In this document: in pieces, positions 41,556 to 51,228 of the stretch
Layout of the letters: the number at the start of each line of letters is the position of its first letter
Numbering within the stretch: position 1 is the stretch's first letter
From: Phymatolithon calcareum
Taxonomy: Eukaryota > Rhodophyta > Florideophyceae > Hapalidiales
NCBI GenBank assembly: GCA_977006965.1
Contig: OZ345370.1
Span: 868,001 to 932,000 of the forward strand
Length of the DNA stretch: 64,000 bases
Direction: 5' to 3'
Program-made: the position numbers and the translations under genes
The notes under the pieces: generated by a model
Seen by the model: the letters and a program-made list of their open reading frames with translations, nothing else
Databases searched by the model: none
Told to the model about the DNA's origin: nothing

Positions 41556-42708
41556 GATACGCGAAGATCGGGAGTCGACGTGACACGGTGCATGAGTGTC
41601 GGACGCAAGAGATGTGGGAGCGGCGACCGCGCCACGCGTGGCACCACGACAAGCACGAGGAATAGGAACGTTATGTTGTTCACCGCTTATGCGGCCCTCG
41701 CCATTAAATTTATGCACGCCATGGTCTTGTGTCACGCTCCTACTCGACATTATGATTCACGGCACTGACCGCGGGCGACTGACTCGGGCGGGCGGGCAGA
41801 CAGACCTGCTGGGGGGGGGGGGAGGCGCTGCTTTGAGGTTCTGACGGGCCCAGCCCAGCTGGCAGAGAGTGTGTGAGTGAGTGCTAGCTGTGGACTTTGC
41901 GGCACAATGGGGAGCAGCGCGGGAGCCGGCTGAGCACGGCCGTGGGAGGGAGTAGGCTGAGATGAAGCCTGTCATGGGGCGTGACAATTGTGCAGTTGCA
42001 AGCTGGGCGCAAGTGCGCAGTCAGGCAGTCGGAGATCAGACAGGAGGTTCCCTAAGTCACGAGATGTTGTGGAATGTGCACAGGACGACGCTCGGATGAT
42101 GCGACCGCTGTGGGTCCGCCCTGCCCAATTTGACTAATACAACAACTAGCAACGTGCAAATCTTTGTAAAAGGGACGTGACTAGGCAAAATAACGGCAGT
42201 GATTGTAAAGTTATGCCAGTGCTGATTGATTGATTGATTGCCTGCCGCGCTGAAATCGTATCGCATTCATCGTAGCGATGGTAATTGTCGTCGTGCCGTG
42301 GTAACCCACGCGCAACCTGTTGCGCTGTCTGTCTGATGGCGCGTACAGTACATTTTTGCCGCGATGCGTATCAGGTCGTTCATTTGGAGTACTGTAGAAA
42401 GATTATCAGATTCTGCTTTTTGCACGTTCGTGCCCAATGTGATCGATGATAATGCCAGTGAGAAAGCTACGGACGTGCGGGCGGTGGTGGTAGGGCAGTT
42501 GTTTCGGAGAGTTATTTCTGGCGCGTGTCAGATAATGTTCGCCAACAAAGGCGCCGTCGGTGTTGGCTCTACGAACACGTTTCTTCCACTACTTGCTTCT
42601 TCATTACAGATTTGCGGTTGTGTTGCTTGATTGCAAATGTGTCAAACAAAATGCTTTTCTTATATTCTTTCTTTCTTTCACTCGCCTTGCCGGAGACACG
42701 ACTCTGTA
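40572..42708. other. intergenic, simple-sequence rich, no gene
   Basis: Microsatellites include (ATTC)n at about 40772-40790, (AC)n at about 41530-41555, a run of 12 G at 41811-41822 and (GATT)n at 42223-42240. GC-rich low-complexity DNA between 41300 and 41950 opens frames on both strands that look spurious. The right end abuts the transposon target site. Confidence 0.5.
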
Positions 42709-42718
42709 CGATTGTGCA
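42709..42718 (+). repeat. target-site duplication, left copy
   Basis: CGATTGTGCA occurs here and again in direct orientation at 62186-62195, immediately outside the inverted terminal repeats. Zisupton-type elements make 8-bp duplications, so the true duplication may be 8 of these 10 bases. Confidence 0.75.
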
Positions 42719-42889
42719 ATAGAGGAAACTCGAGATGACAATTTCGTGGCTGTATGCATGTATACAGGGAATGATGGGCTCTCGAGAAATTATTGAAATT
42801 AAGGATGGAAAAGTAGACTCGTCCTCCAAGTGCTCATGCTGTCCCTTATGATAAGTATTTGTCCCCTGGTTCCGACCTGGATTATGAGG
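42719..42889 (+). repeat. left terminal inverted repeat
   Basis: From GGAAACTCGAGA at 42725 to ATTATGAGG at 42889 this matches the reverse complement of 62013-62178, with about 20 differences over 165 bp by eye. Similarity fades inside 42889. Confidence 0.85.
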
Positions 42890-44667
42890 TTTGGGGGGCT
42901 TCCAAATTGCGCCACGTTGCTGTACAGGAGCCAGCGGTGCAATGGAAGGAGCTGTCACGCCTTGGCACCGATGCACCGGTGCCAGTGACGTGACCCGTTC
43001 AAGGGTCCTGTCAAGACCAGACTGGTGCAAGTTTTTCCGGCTTTAGTGTAGTATTGAAATTTGAAAGTGTTACCACAGATTGAGGTCAGTTTATACTGGT
43101 TCAATTTTGTCCTCCTTGGACCCGCCTAGCTAATGAGCGCTAAGGTATTCAAAAAGACTATACAGTTAAACTTCGCAATAGTCCTCGTTCAGTCCCACGG
43201 CTAGTGTTTAGGTTATCCGCGAGCTTGCACCCATCATATCAAAAATCGGTTTCTTTTTTTGCGTTTGGGTCGGGTAAGGCTCCCTCACGGTACAGAAACG
43301 AGGGTTATCCCCAGTTTTGGTCACCTTTATTCATTCCTAGGTACCTTTATTCACTCCTCAATTCAATCCGAAATTTATACCATTTCAAAGGATTCGTTTT
43401 CCAGGATAAAAACGTTTCGAAGCCAGGATCGTCTTTATGGATGGATGAGGCTCACGACTAGTTTAAACCTCTCCGAAAACTGCATTTGAATTCAATATTT
43501 CGGATGCATCTTCTAATTTGGCAAGGGCAAAACAGTGTTTCCCTCAAGAAATCAGAAATCAATCTTCCCCTAAGAGGAGACAGCTTCTAGTGACAGAGAT
43601 GTTTATCGGCGAAAACTAAGAATATACTATTGTGGCTTCCTTCTCTTTGATTTTCAATAAAGTGTCTTAGGCAGGCTTTCAATGAGACACCTAAGCTCGT
43701 ACCTAGCCGCTCTGTTGCCTGTCTCTGTCGACGACGCATCTACGTCGTAGACCCTCAAGTACAAGTGCAAAAATTCATTTGCTTTGTGATCTGACAACGG
43801 GAAAGATCTATTTTCCAAACAGCACTATAACATTAATTTTCAGCAGTGAGAGCCCTCAATTAGTGTCAAGTCTTGAGCTTTGGGCCGAGATGGAAGTAAT
43901 TGGGGTATCTGACTGTAGCTCCAAAAACTGCAGAGGTGGTTTGAAAACAAATTACGTCATCATTATTACCACAGTGTGCGTTGTTAAGGAAAGCAAAATA
44001 CTACTGCTTCCTTATCATGTATACCTCTGCCATTTTCCAGGTTTATTCCCCGGTGTATTCTTGTGGAGAACCATAGAAACTCTTCGTTGGGGCAAATTAA
44101 TTGTATGCCTGGAGTTTGACCAGTTCTAGAACCAAAACGAAACAAGGGCCTTTGTTGCCAGTGATGCCCTTGATTCTATGATTAATCTTTCTGTCGATGA
44201 TGAAAATCATGAACTGAGCGACACTCTTTACTTTTCAGCCCCTCCCTGTTATTTCTAGTCTTCTCGACGGGGTCCCAATATTAGTCCTTGAAGCGTGGAA
44301 CCGCTACGTTTGCTCGGGACGGAAACGTATTTGGAGGTGCAGGCGTAGAAAGGGTGTCCGCTTAAATTTATATCAGTAGTAGCGCCGTACCGTAGCCTAG
44401 GTAGAAGAGTACGTAGAGAAATAATTTCCTGGTCCTCATTGGTGACGACAGATGCATACTGCGGTACCTGCGCCAATCTACTGCATGACCAGTATATGTC
44501 AATACATCTCTTAATGGACTCTATAAAACTTATGAAGGGGCAGTCCCGACAGAGGACATTCTATCAATATGGAATCTAGACAGTGACAGGAATAGTCGCT
44601 CTCTACAGCAAGGTTTTATTCTTCCAAGAGACTGCTATCTGCTCAATCGTATACATGCAGTCCAGTG
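42890..44667. other. left subterminal non-coding part of the transposon
   Basis: No gene is recognised. At 43727-43752 lies an imperfect palindrome (GTCGACGACG, six bases, CGTCGTAGAC), related to palindromes elsewhere in the element. The 116-codon frame at 43779-44129 has no domain. Confidence 0.45.
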
Positions 44668-45675
44668 CTACTGTCTCCGTTTCTTCTCAAACTCTTCGAT
44701 AACGCCCTTCAATTCTTGAATTCTTGCAGATGGCATATTGGCAATCATGTTTTGGAACATCTTCATGGTTGGAACTGGGACTCGACGACCTGTTTGGAAA
44801 GTACTCTGCAGGTCTTCCAGTTTCTTGCGCAGCTTCGATAATTCTCTTTCCATCTTCTTAATCCTAATTTTTTCAGATACTTGGACTTGAGACGCCGTAC
44901 TCTTCCACTCCTCTAACTCCGAGCGCAGCTGCTGATTCTCTTGCTCGATATGTTTCAGTGCCTGGGCTTTGGCTTCGGAGATCTGATATTCAAACAGAGA
45001 TTTCTGTCGCGCTAGTTCCTCATCCTTCTCTCTCGTCCTGTCCACAAGCTTCTGACGAAGCTTTTCAGTTTCACTGCTGGCTTCTAAAGAAGCCTTATTC
45101 CTGAGAGACGCAAGCTCTTTCTTGTATCTCTCTTTTGCCGAACGGCGTTCTTTCTCAACCGCTAGGCACAGGTTTTCTTCAGCCAGCTTTGTAGAATCTT
45201 GAAGAGCTCGTCGAAGTGATTCAGCTTCTTTTTCGCGTTGTACAGCTTTCTCCTTCTCGGTTTGTAGTTCTTTCGATAACTGTGAGACTTTAGTCGGTAC
45301 TGCCGAGGTGGGGACTGCTCCATCCGCGATGACTTTCAACACGGCAGGATGACTGCCAGACCTGTGCGCACTTTTCGCTTTTGCGGTGGAAGAATTTAGA
45401 GTTCGAGCGGATGCTCCTGGTTGGTCAGTCTCCTGCAGCCCCGAGGTGCTAGCTATGGGTACGACGGCACTCTCATTAGGAGCGGGAAAAGGACCGTTAT
45501 CCTCACCGGACGCGTTTCGGACAGAATCGGCGTCGAGGTTTTTCGGATAAATGGAGCCGAGCGCAACGGACCCGGATTTGCGCTTAGGACTGCTATCCCT
45601 CGAAAAGATAGGGGTAGAATGATAGATTCTACTTGTCTTCCGAATAGAGCTCACTGGTGTGTCCGTTCTGGTCAT
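44668..45675 (-). CDS. coiled-coil protein, in frame behind a TAG with the ParB-fold gene
   Basis: A 335-residue frame begins ATG directly after the TAG that ends the upstream frame and is in the same phase. Residues 1-110 are Ser/Pro/Lys-rich and disordered, like the end of the upstream protein. Residues about 115-310 form a long coiled coil (QLSKELQTEKEKAVQREKE through SELEEWKS and ERELSKLRKKLEDLQ), with a short C-terminal tail. There is no catalytic motif. Because the phase is kept and the disordered character is continuous, I think the two frames were or are one protein of about 750 residues with an interrupting or readthrough stop. Independent translation by reinitiation on the adjacent ATG is an alternative. 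Confidence 0.7.
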   Translation of the reverse strand: MTRTDTPVSSIRKTSRIYHSTPIFSRDSSPKRKSGSVALGSIYPKNLDADSVRNASGEDNGPFPAPNESAVVPIASTSGLQETDQPGASARTLNSSTAKAKSAHRSGSHPAVLKVIADGAVPTSAVPTKVSQLSKELQTEKEKAVQREKEAESLRRALQDSTKLAEENLCLAVEKERRSAKERYKKELASLRNKASLEASSETEKLRQKLVDRTREKDEELARQKSLFEYQISEAKAQALKHIEQENQQLRSELEEWKSTASQVQVSEKIRIKKMERELSKLRKKLEDLQSTFQTGRRVPVPTMKMFQNMIANMPSARIQELKGVIEEFEKKRRQ

Positions 45676-46920
45676 CTACGAAGCTGGAGAGCTCCAAATA
45701 TCATTCTCTGCGCTGTCTTCACTAACACTGACAGATTTCGCTCGAGGTTGCCTTGGATCTCTGGATCGAGCAGCCAGATTCTTTTTTGAGCTCTTCTCCG
45801 CTCTCTTAGTGCGGTCCACAGAGACTGAATTTGTCACTGTCTTCTTTCTCTTTTTGGGAGCAGCATCGGAATCGAGATCGGAATCTGCGCCTCGCTTCCG
45901 TTTAGTACAGTTGCGGACCTCGACAGTCCCGAACGGCGTGGAGTTGAACTTTCCTTCTTGAATGTTTGCATGACAGTCTCGCATGAGAGTGTGGACCTCA
46001 TCGGGCGTGAGTGGTCCAATGTAAGATAAGTGAGTCTCCAGAAATTCTTCCATTTGGCCCTTAGACTCCCAATAGATCAATAAATCCAAGAGCGTTTTGT
46101 GATCTCCGATCTCAGGCACTGAGAAGGAACCGTCTGGTTCGGTTTTGAGCAGAGTAAGAACTCCTTTCACTAATTTCGTCTTGTGACGATGACCCATGCT
46201 GGCGTTCAGTAAGAAATGAACTCTGGAGTCATCGTGCTTGACGTCTCCAGGAAATATGCGCTTTTGAAGACCTTCTGCTCCGCCAAATGTTGTCACCCCT
46301 GCTCTTCTGATATCAAGAGATGGATCATTTCGCAAAGCTGTTCGGATCAATTGCACTTGCTGCAAGCAGGAAAGTGGCTTTGGAGAAGGCTCAACGCTTT
46401 GGAGGGATACCGTTAGAATCTCCAAACAGCGAAGAGCTTGATCGTGATCCTTGAAGTGGGACTTCAAGATACCTGCATCTATTAGCCTCTGGTCTTCTTC
46501 ACGAAGCACACGCATGAGTTTCCTGACATGCTTTGTGGAAACTCGGTTCGTCGGAATAAGAACTTGGCCGGAATCTCGAGCACTTGCTACACGGTGATTT
46601 CCGCCGAGAATGTATCGACAAACACCGATTTCAGGAATTGGGTCGTTTGTACAACACGGCTCGTGGCGGCGGAAACCGGTTGTACTGATGCCTGAACTGA
46701 TGTTAGACACGCGCACGGTATCGACAGGCCTGAGTATGGATTCATGATCCGGAAGATGGAGCATTAACCGGAAAGGAATGAGATACTGAGCTTTTCCTTT
46801 GACTTCTTGCAGAATCCTTTCTGCCTCTTGTACCACAGCACGAGTAGGATCTTTTCGATTGATCAGGGTAACGGTACTGGAGCTCAAAATCCGCTTGCGC
46901 TCTCGTAACTTGCGGGTCAT
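45676..46920 (-). CDS. ParB/sulfiredoxin-fold protein of the transposon
   Basis: A 414-residue protein. About residues 45-140 form a ParB/Srx-like domain: IPFRLMLHLP, a variable insert, then ICRYILGGNHRVASARDSG (GGNHR at 106-110), the nucleotide/DNA-contacting motif of the fold, and LIPTNRV. ParB-family domains bind CTP and DNA sites in bacteria; in eukaryotic mobile elements they are of uncertain role. A middle helical region follows (residues 150-330). The C terminus has basic clusters (KRKRGAD, KKRKK) typical of nuclear signals, then Ser-rich sequence. The stop is TAG and is followed at once by ATG of the next frame in the same phase. It is divergent from the PIF1-like helicase gene. Confidence 0.65.
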   Translation of the reverse strand: MTRKLRERKRILSSSTVTLINRKDPTRAVVQEAERILQEVKGKAQYLIPFRLMLHLPDHESILRPVDTVRVSNISSGISTTGFRRHEPCCTNDPIPEIGVCRYILGGNHRVASARDSGQVLIPTNRVSTKHVRKLMRVLREEDQRLIDAGILKSHFKDHDQALRCLEILTVSLQSVEPSPKPLSCLQQVQLIRTALRNDPSLDIRRAGVTTFGGAEGLQKRIFPGDVKHDDSRVHFLLNASMGHRHKTKLVKGVLTLLKTEPDGSFSVPEIGDHKTLLDLLIYWESKGQMEEFLETHLSYIGPLTPDEVHTLMRDCHANIQEGKFNSTPFGTVEVRNCTKRKRGADSDLDSDAAPKKRKKTVTNSVSVDRTKRAEKSSKKNLAARSRDPRQPRAKSVSVSEDSAENDIWSSPAS

Positions 46921-47549
46921 GCTTGTCGACGGAGATCAGAAATCTAGACCAAGTAAAAGATTCGGTATGGAAAGCAGGAATTGCTTCTGATTGAGTTCGG
47001 AACGAGAGGAGAAGCGTCTCGTTGGTAACGAAAGTGGAAAGAGAGCTGGATGATGAGATCGAGATATATGCGTCGCATGCGACGTGGAAGATATGATTTT
47101 AATTAGTACGTGCACAGTGTAATTAGGGCGCTATAAATATCACGTCTGTGACATGAATCATATCTTTGAAAGTTTATAGTAGCTCTCAGAGTCTCATAGC
47201 CTTAAAAACTATGAGAAACCTTGCTTAACTAGTGTAAGGAAGACAGTTCGCAAAAGAAGGTAGTTGAATTTGGCGGGAAATGAAGTATACCGGTGAGGAT
47301 CTGCGCTTTTGAATCTAGGCAATTTCGAAAACCTTAGGAGATTCCTGTACCTAGAGCATTGATTATTATTGTCAAGGAACGCTTTCTGCACCTGCTGGAA
47401 CCAACAACCGCCTGGAACAGCACGGCGCTTGACTTTGCATTGAAGGCGCAGCCTGTAGTGCAAAGGAATCTCACCGTCCGAACTCAGCGGTGTTAAAAGT
47501 CTCGCTGCAGGCAGGAGCCCTTACATTATCTTCAGGGTCCGGTCCGCCA
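46921..47549. other. divergent intergenic space with palindrome
   Basis: Between the ParB-fold gene and the helicase gene. It holds CGTCGCATGCGACG, a perfect 14-bp palindrome at 47071-47084. The helicase frame stays open back to 47490 (GTG), but its first ATG is at 47550. Confidence 0.5.
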
Positions 47550-49241
47550 ATGCATAAGGCTCACCATCTTTTTCTCAGTTATTCTACTCCCCGTGCCTGC
47601 TTTCGGAGCTACGCGCACTGGAATCACGTGGACGGCACAACGCTTTCCAATCTTTTTTTCATTGGACTGTCTCTATCGGATCAAAAACCCATTGCGCTCG
47701 GACAGTGCCTTTCAATTCCTCAAGCGAAATCAATTCATGCGAAGGATCACGTGCCAAAAGGAACAATTCTGTCGAGCATGGAGTCAAATTTGGACTTAAC
47801 CCAGCTCCGTGCAATTGTTGCTTTCAGAAAGGGCCTCGCCTTTGCGCTTCTCGGCGGAGGTGGTTCAGGGAAGTCTTATATGCTTTCTATACTCCTTGAG
47901 CAAGCAAGAAGGAAATTTGGAAGAAGAGCAGTGCTGGCATGTGCTCTTACGAACCAGGCTTCCTCCAACATTGGAGGACTGACAATTCACTCAGTGCTAG
48001 GAGTTCGTCCTTGTTTTGGATTTGATAAGGAAAAACTATGGGACCACGTGAGGAAGAAAGTATATCTCTGCGATCTGCTTCGCGAAGTCAAGGTGGTGGT
48101 TATCGATGAAGTGTCGTTACTGAAGGAGAAAGTACTCGACGGTCTGGACTGGGTAATGCGACATACCGCTGAAAGTACCAGACTCGCATGTTGTCCTATG
48201 GGTGGTCGACAGCTCATAGTCGCTGGAGACCCGTTTCAACTTGAGCCGATTGAGGTGAACCATGAGAAGGAAGGCGAGAGACAAGTGTTTTCGGCTCGCA
48301 CCTGGCAGCTCACATTTGGAGGGTTTGGATCTGGTGTTGTTGCAATCCTGAAAGGAAATCATCGCCAATGGAATGACAATGAATTTTACAAAATTCTCAC
48401 TCGAGTGCGACAAGGGAAAACATCAGATGAAGACATTCGTGTTCTAAACAAAACGGGGATATCGTCGGACGCACCTCCCCCAACACATACAGTTTTATGC
48501 TTGCTGAAGAAAGAAGTGGAAGCTGTGAATAAGACCAGGTTGTCTCTTATATCCGGCCCCAAGTATATGAGTATGGCACTAGACAAGTTCTGCGGAAATC
48601 GAACCATCGATTTACAAAGGCGACTGTCTCAAGCTGCGCCGCACGTACTTACAGTGAAGCGAGGGTGCGAGCTAATAATTACACGTAAACAGAACAGTGT
48701 CATTCCTGGAACACGCGGAACTGTTTTATCTGTGCGCAAGTGCCATGAACATGCGCAATTGCTGGTTCTTGACGTCCAGTGCGAAGGTCGTGATGAGCTT
48801 GTGTGCATCAAACCAATGAAATTCGAAGTCTGTAATTGCGAATCCAGTGTACTCGGGTGGAGATTGCAGTTGCCTGTTGTCTCTGCGTATGCCATGACCG
48901 TGCACAGGAGTCAAGGACTTACCCTAGGAAGAGTGGCTATGGACTTCCGTAACGTGAGCACGTGGATTCCCTCGGGAATGGCGTATGTTGCGCTGTCCAG
49001 ATGCACGTCAACGCAAGGTTTGTGGGTTCGCGGTCTTGAGAAGAAGCATATTGTCGTTAATATCTATGCGAGGCGACTGATGGAGGAAATCAGGACACTG
49101 AAGCACTATTTTATACATAGAGTAATATCCAGCAGTCCATTCCCAAACCTACATGAACCAGAGCACGCGAGAAAGAGATCCCGAGAAACGGAAGACAGCG
49201 TAAACGCGAGAAGCGCAAAGTCGAAAAAAGTAATAATGTGA
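47550..49241 (+). CDS. PIF1-like DNA helicase
   Basis: A 563-residue superfamily-1B helicase. Walker A is GGGGSGKS with the ATP-binding Lys at about residue 108, followed by ALTNQASSNIGGLTIHSVLG, Walker B VVVIDEVSLL, GGRQLIVAGDPFQLEPIE, GCELIITRK, and the C-terminal motifs AYAMTVHRSQGLTLGRVAMDF and YVALSRCTS. The arrangement fits PIF1/RRM3-type helicases as carried by large mobile elements such as Helitrons and giant DNA transposons. No endonuclease domain is attached, so it is not a Helitron protein. Length is close to a minimal PIF1 core. The basic tail (KKRSRETE, RSAKSKK) is likely nuclear targeting. It may assist replication or repair of the element. Confidence 0.88.
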   Translation: MHKAHHLFLSYSTPRACFRSYAHWNHVDGTTLSNLFFIGLSLSDQKPIALGQCLSIPQAKSIHAKDHVPKGTILSSMESNLDLTQLRAIVAFRKGLAFALLGGGGSGKSYMLSILLEQARRKFGRRAVLACALTNQASSNIGGLTIHSVLGVRPCFGFDKEKLWDHVRKKVYLCDLLREVKVVVIDEVSLLKEKVLDGLDWVMRHTAESTRLACCPMGGRQLIVAGDPFQLEPIEVNHEKEGERQVFSARTWQLTFGGFGSGVVAILKGNHRQWNDNEFYKILTRVRQGKTSDEDIRVLNKTGISSDAPPPTHTVLCLLKKEVEAVNKTRLSLISGPKYMSMALDKFCGNRTIDLQRRLSQAAPHVLTVKRGCELIITRKQNSVIPGTRGTVLSVRKCHEHAQLLVLDVQCEGRDELVCIKPMKFEVCNCESSVLGWRLQLPVVSAYAMTVHRSQGLTLGRVAMDFRNVSTWIPSGMAYVALSRCTSTQGLWVRGLEKKHIVVNIYARRLMEEIRTLKHYFIHRVISSSPFPNLHEPEHARKRSRETEDSVNARSAKSKKVIM

Positions 49242-49632
49242 AAATGAATGCAGTCGGCATGCGGAAGGCTTGCACGCCAGTAAAGTTTCTCGCTCTCATT
49301 TTTTAAGCCTGAAATGAATCAGTTACAAATAGGAAACAATTGTTGTGCACAGATCAAAGTTTTGCGAGCATGGTACTCTTCGCATTGCATCACGGCGTGA
49401 TGAAGCTACGAAATTTCGGCACAACGGGCATGAGAACCTTCAATATTGAAAAAACTGCATCCTTTCCGTTGAGGGAACATGAACCAATGCTACTCGCGTG
49501 GTCCTCGGTCACCATGTATCCCGGCAATGCATTGTGCTAAGGCGCGAACTGTCGTATGAGGGAAAATCTCCCTGAAATGAAAGAGTTCCTCGCATACGAC
49601 GGCTTTCGCACCATGAGGTGTGATCAGCTGCT
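49242..49632. other. short intergenic stretch in the transposon
   Basis: Nothing is recognised between the convergent helicase gene and the unknown gene. Confidence 0.35.
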
Positions 49633-51228
49633 CTACGAAACGCTGGGAAGCTCCTTGAGCAGGGACCTGTTCCATATGCCAGCGATTTGATTTTCAAAAT
49701 CACCAAGAGTTTTGGGGATAAATTTTTTCGAAGAAAGAATGTCTGTAGTCTGAAACACATGCGAAGCTCCAAATCGGCACCATTCAGCGAATGGATAGGG
49801 GTCCGACTTTCGATTAGAGCTGATTTTCACATCGCATACAACAGAAGCCTCAGAAATATCCAGCGTACCGTATTCCGCTGCAATCCGATTATTGCAGTCG
49901 ATGGTGTCCATGACTAGAATGGCAGAGCCTAGAACGTTTTGAAAGGCGTCCGTCAAATTTTTCCGGGAAACCTTAGTGACATTCCAAAAATAAAATCCTT
50001 CTCGATCTGAAGAAAACTGTACAGCGATTTTTCCCGCAGGTACGCGGTTCCCTTTGAGGAAAGCCAAATATGGGTAAACTTGACCCGATGCGATTACAGT
50101 CCTGGAATCGTCGAAGAAGGCGCACGTTGGTCGAACAGTGCGTTCCGAACATCTGCTTGGGCCCCCGCATTGAATTCCTGGCTTCTTTGTGCATCCCTCG
50201 GGTCCCAGACCCTGAGCAGCGTGGTTCTTTAGAAGTCTTTCACAAATACCATTAGGATCCACTTGAAGCAAAGCCGCGAACATTGCGAAGTGGAGTTCCT
50301 TTTGGTTCCTGTCCGGTTTCTTAATGTCCAAAATAACGGTTTCCACTCCGCCAAGGACACGAAATCCAGAGGCACAGGGAATAAGCGCTATTGCGGAGAA
50401 TTGGACTTGGCGCTTGCGAAGCTCGACAGGCAGGAGAGAGCTGTACTTGACGTATCTTGATTGAACATTGTTCTCCGTCATGTATATTCGCATCATAGCT
50501 CGAGCTGCGGAGACAATAACTGGACGAGGCACTTTTGCGAGCGTGTATTGCCTGCAACTGACCGGATGGGAAGTAATACCAGAAGCGTCCAGTAAAAGAG
50601 AAAGACATTTGGCCGCGGTTTTGTCCTCAATCACGAATGGTCCCTCTGCAGGACTGATAATTCGGTCTGACAGGAGAGTTGGATCGGCTGCACTGAACTG
50701 GTCTCGATGAAGTTGTTTGTCCTCCGATTTATCAGTTTCGTCTGCGTCGTGAGATGGATAGATTTGAAATCCAGAGGTTGGAGAAGGAGAAGTAACGTTT
50801 GAAGAATCATTAGATTGAAGCTGTACTCCATTGAAATCATTCAGAGTTGAATCACTATTTTGCTGATCAACTTGATCGGTACTCGTCTCCGCATCGGGTC
50901 CAACACGCTGACTTGACGCATCCTCGTTCGCATCATTTGTATTTTGGCTCCGTAATCTGATTCCTTCTGCTGCATTTGCCAACGTTCTTGGTCCCCATAG
51001 AGTGAAGCTGCTCGCGGAAGACGATGTCGTAGGCGCTGTCTTCGCAATAATAGCGAGAGAAAGCACACCAATTGAGGGATCTTGTCTTGCATGCTCCTCA
51101 ACAAAGCGCGCGCACTCGACGATGTGCGCTAGTGTTGACGAAATTATCGCGATTGATGGTAGGATATTGGCGGAAGAGCTATTTTCTCGTAGTGATGAAG
51201 CACATTGCAGAACAGCAGGGTTCTGCAT
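49633..51228 (-). CDS. transposon-borne protein of unknown function (531 aa)
   Basis: The frame starts at an ATG and is intact. Residues 1-75 contain weakly hydrophobic helices (NILPSIAIISSTLAHIVECARF). Residues 75-185 are disordered and Ser/Asp/Asn-rich. From about 190 to the end it looks globular: KCLSLLLDASGI, RPVIVSAARAMMRIY, VETVILDIKK, and a Cys-rich segment about two-thirds along (GCTKKPGIQCGGPSRCSE, then RPTC) that may bind zinc. The sequence QFSSDREGFYFWNVTKVS and SAILVMDTIDC follow. I do not recognise a family. It is convergent with the helicase gene. Confidence 0.65.
   Translation of the reverse strand: MQNPAVLQCASSLRENSSSANILPSIAIISSTLAHIVECARFVEEHARQDPSIGVLSLAIIAKTAPTTSSSASSFTLWGPRTLANAAEGIRLRSQNTNDANEDASSQRVGPDAETSTDQVDQQNSDSTLNDFNGVQLQSNDSSNVTSPSPTSGFQIYPSHDADETDKSEDKQLHRDQFSAADPTLLSDRIISPAEGPFVIEDKTAAKCLSLLLDASGITSHPVSCRQYTLAKVPRPVIVSAARAMMRIYMTENNVQSRYVKYSSLLPVELRKRQVQFSAIALIPCASGFRVLGGVETVILDIKKPDRNQKELHFAMFAALLQVDPNGICERLLKNHAAQGLGPEGCTKKPGIQCGGPSRCSERTVRPTCAFFDDSRTVIASGQVYPYLAFLKGNRVPAGKIAVQFSSDREGFYFWNVTKVSRKNLTDAFQNVLGSAILVMDTIDCNNRIAAEYGTLDISEASVVCDVKISSNRKSDPYPFAEWCRFGASHVFQTTDILSSKKFIPKTLGDFENQIAGIWNRSLLKELPSVS

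Noticed and set aside
41214-41768. 184-codon frame through GC-rich low-complexity DNA
   Set aside because: It reads through an (AC)n repeat as Thr/His and has no protein-like features; opposite-strand frames are equally open there.
47490-49241. Helitron origin for the PIF1-like helicase
   Set aside because: No Rep-type HUH nuclease domain, and the element has long inverted repeats with a target duplication, unlike Helitrons.
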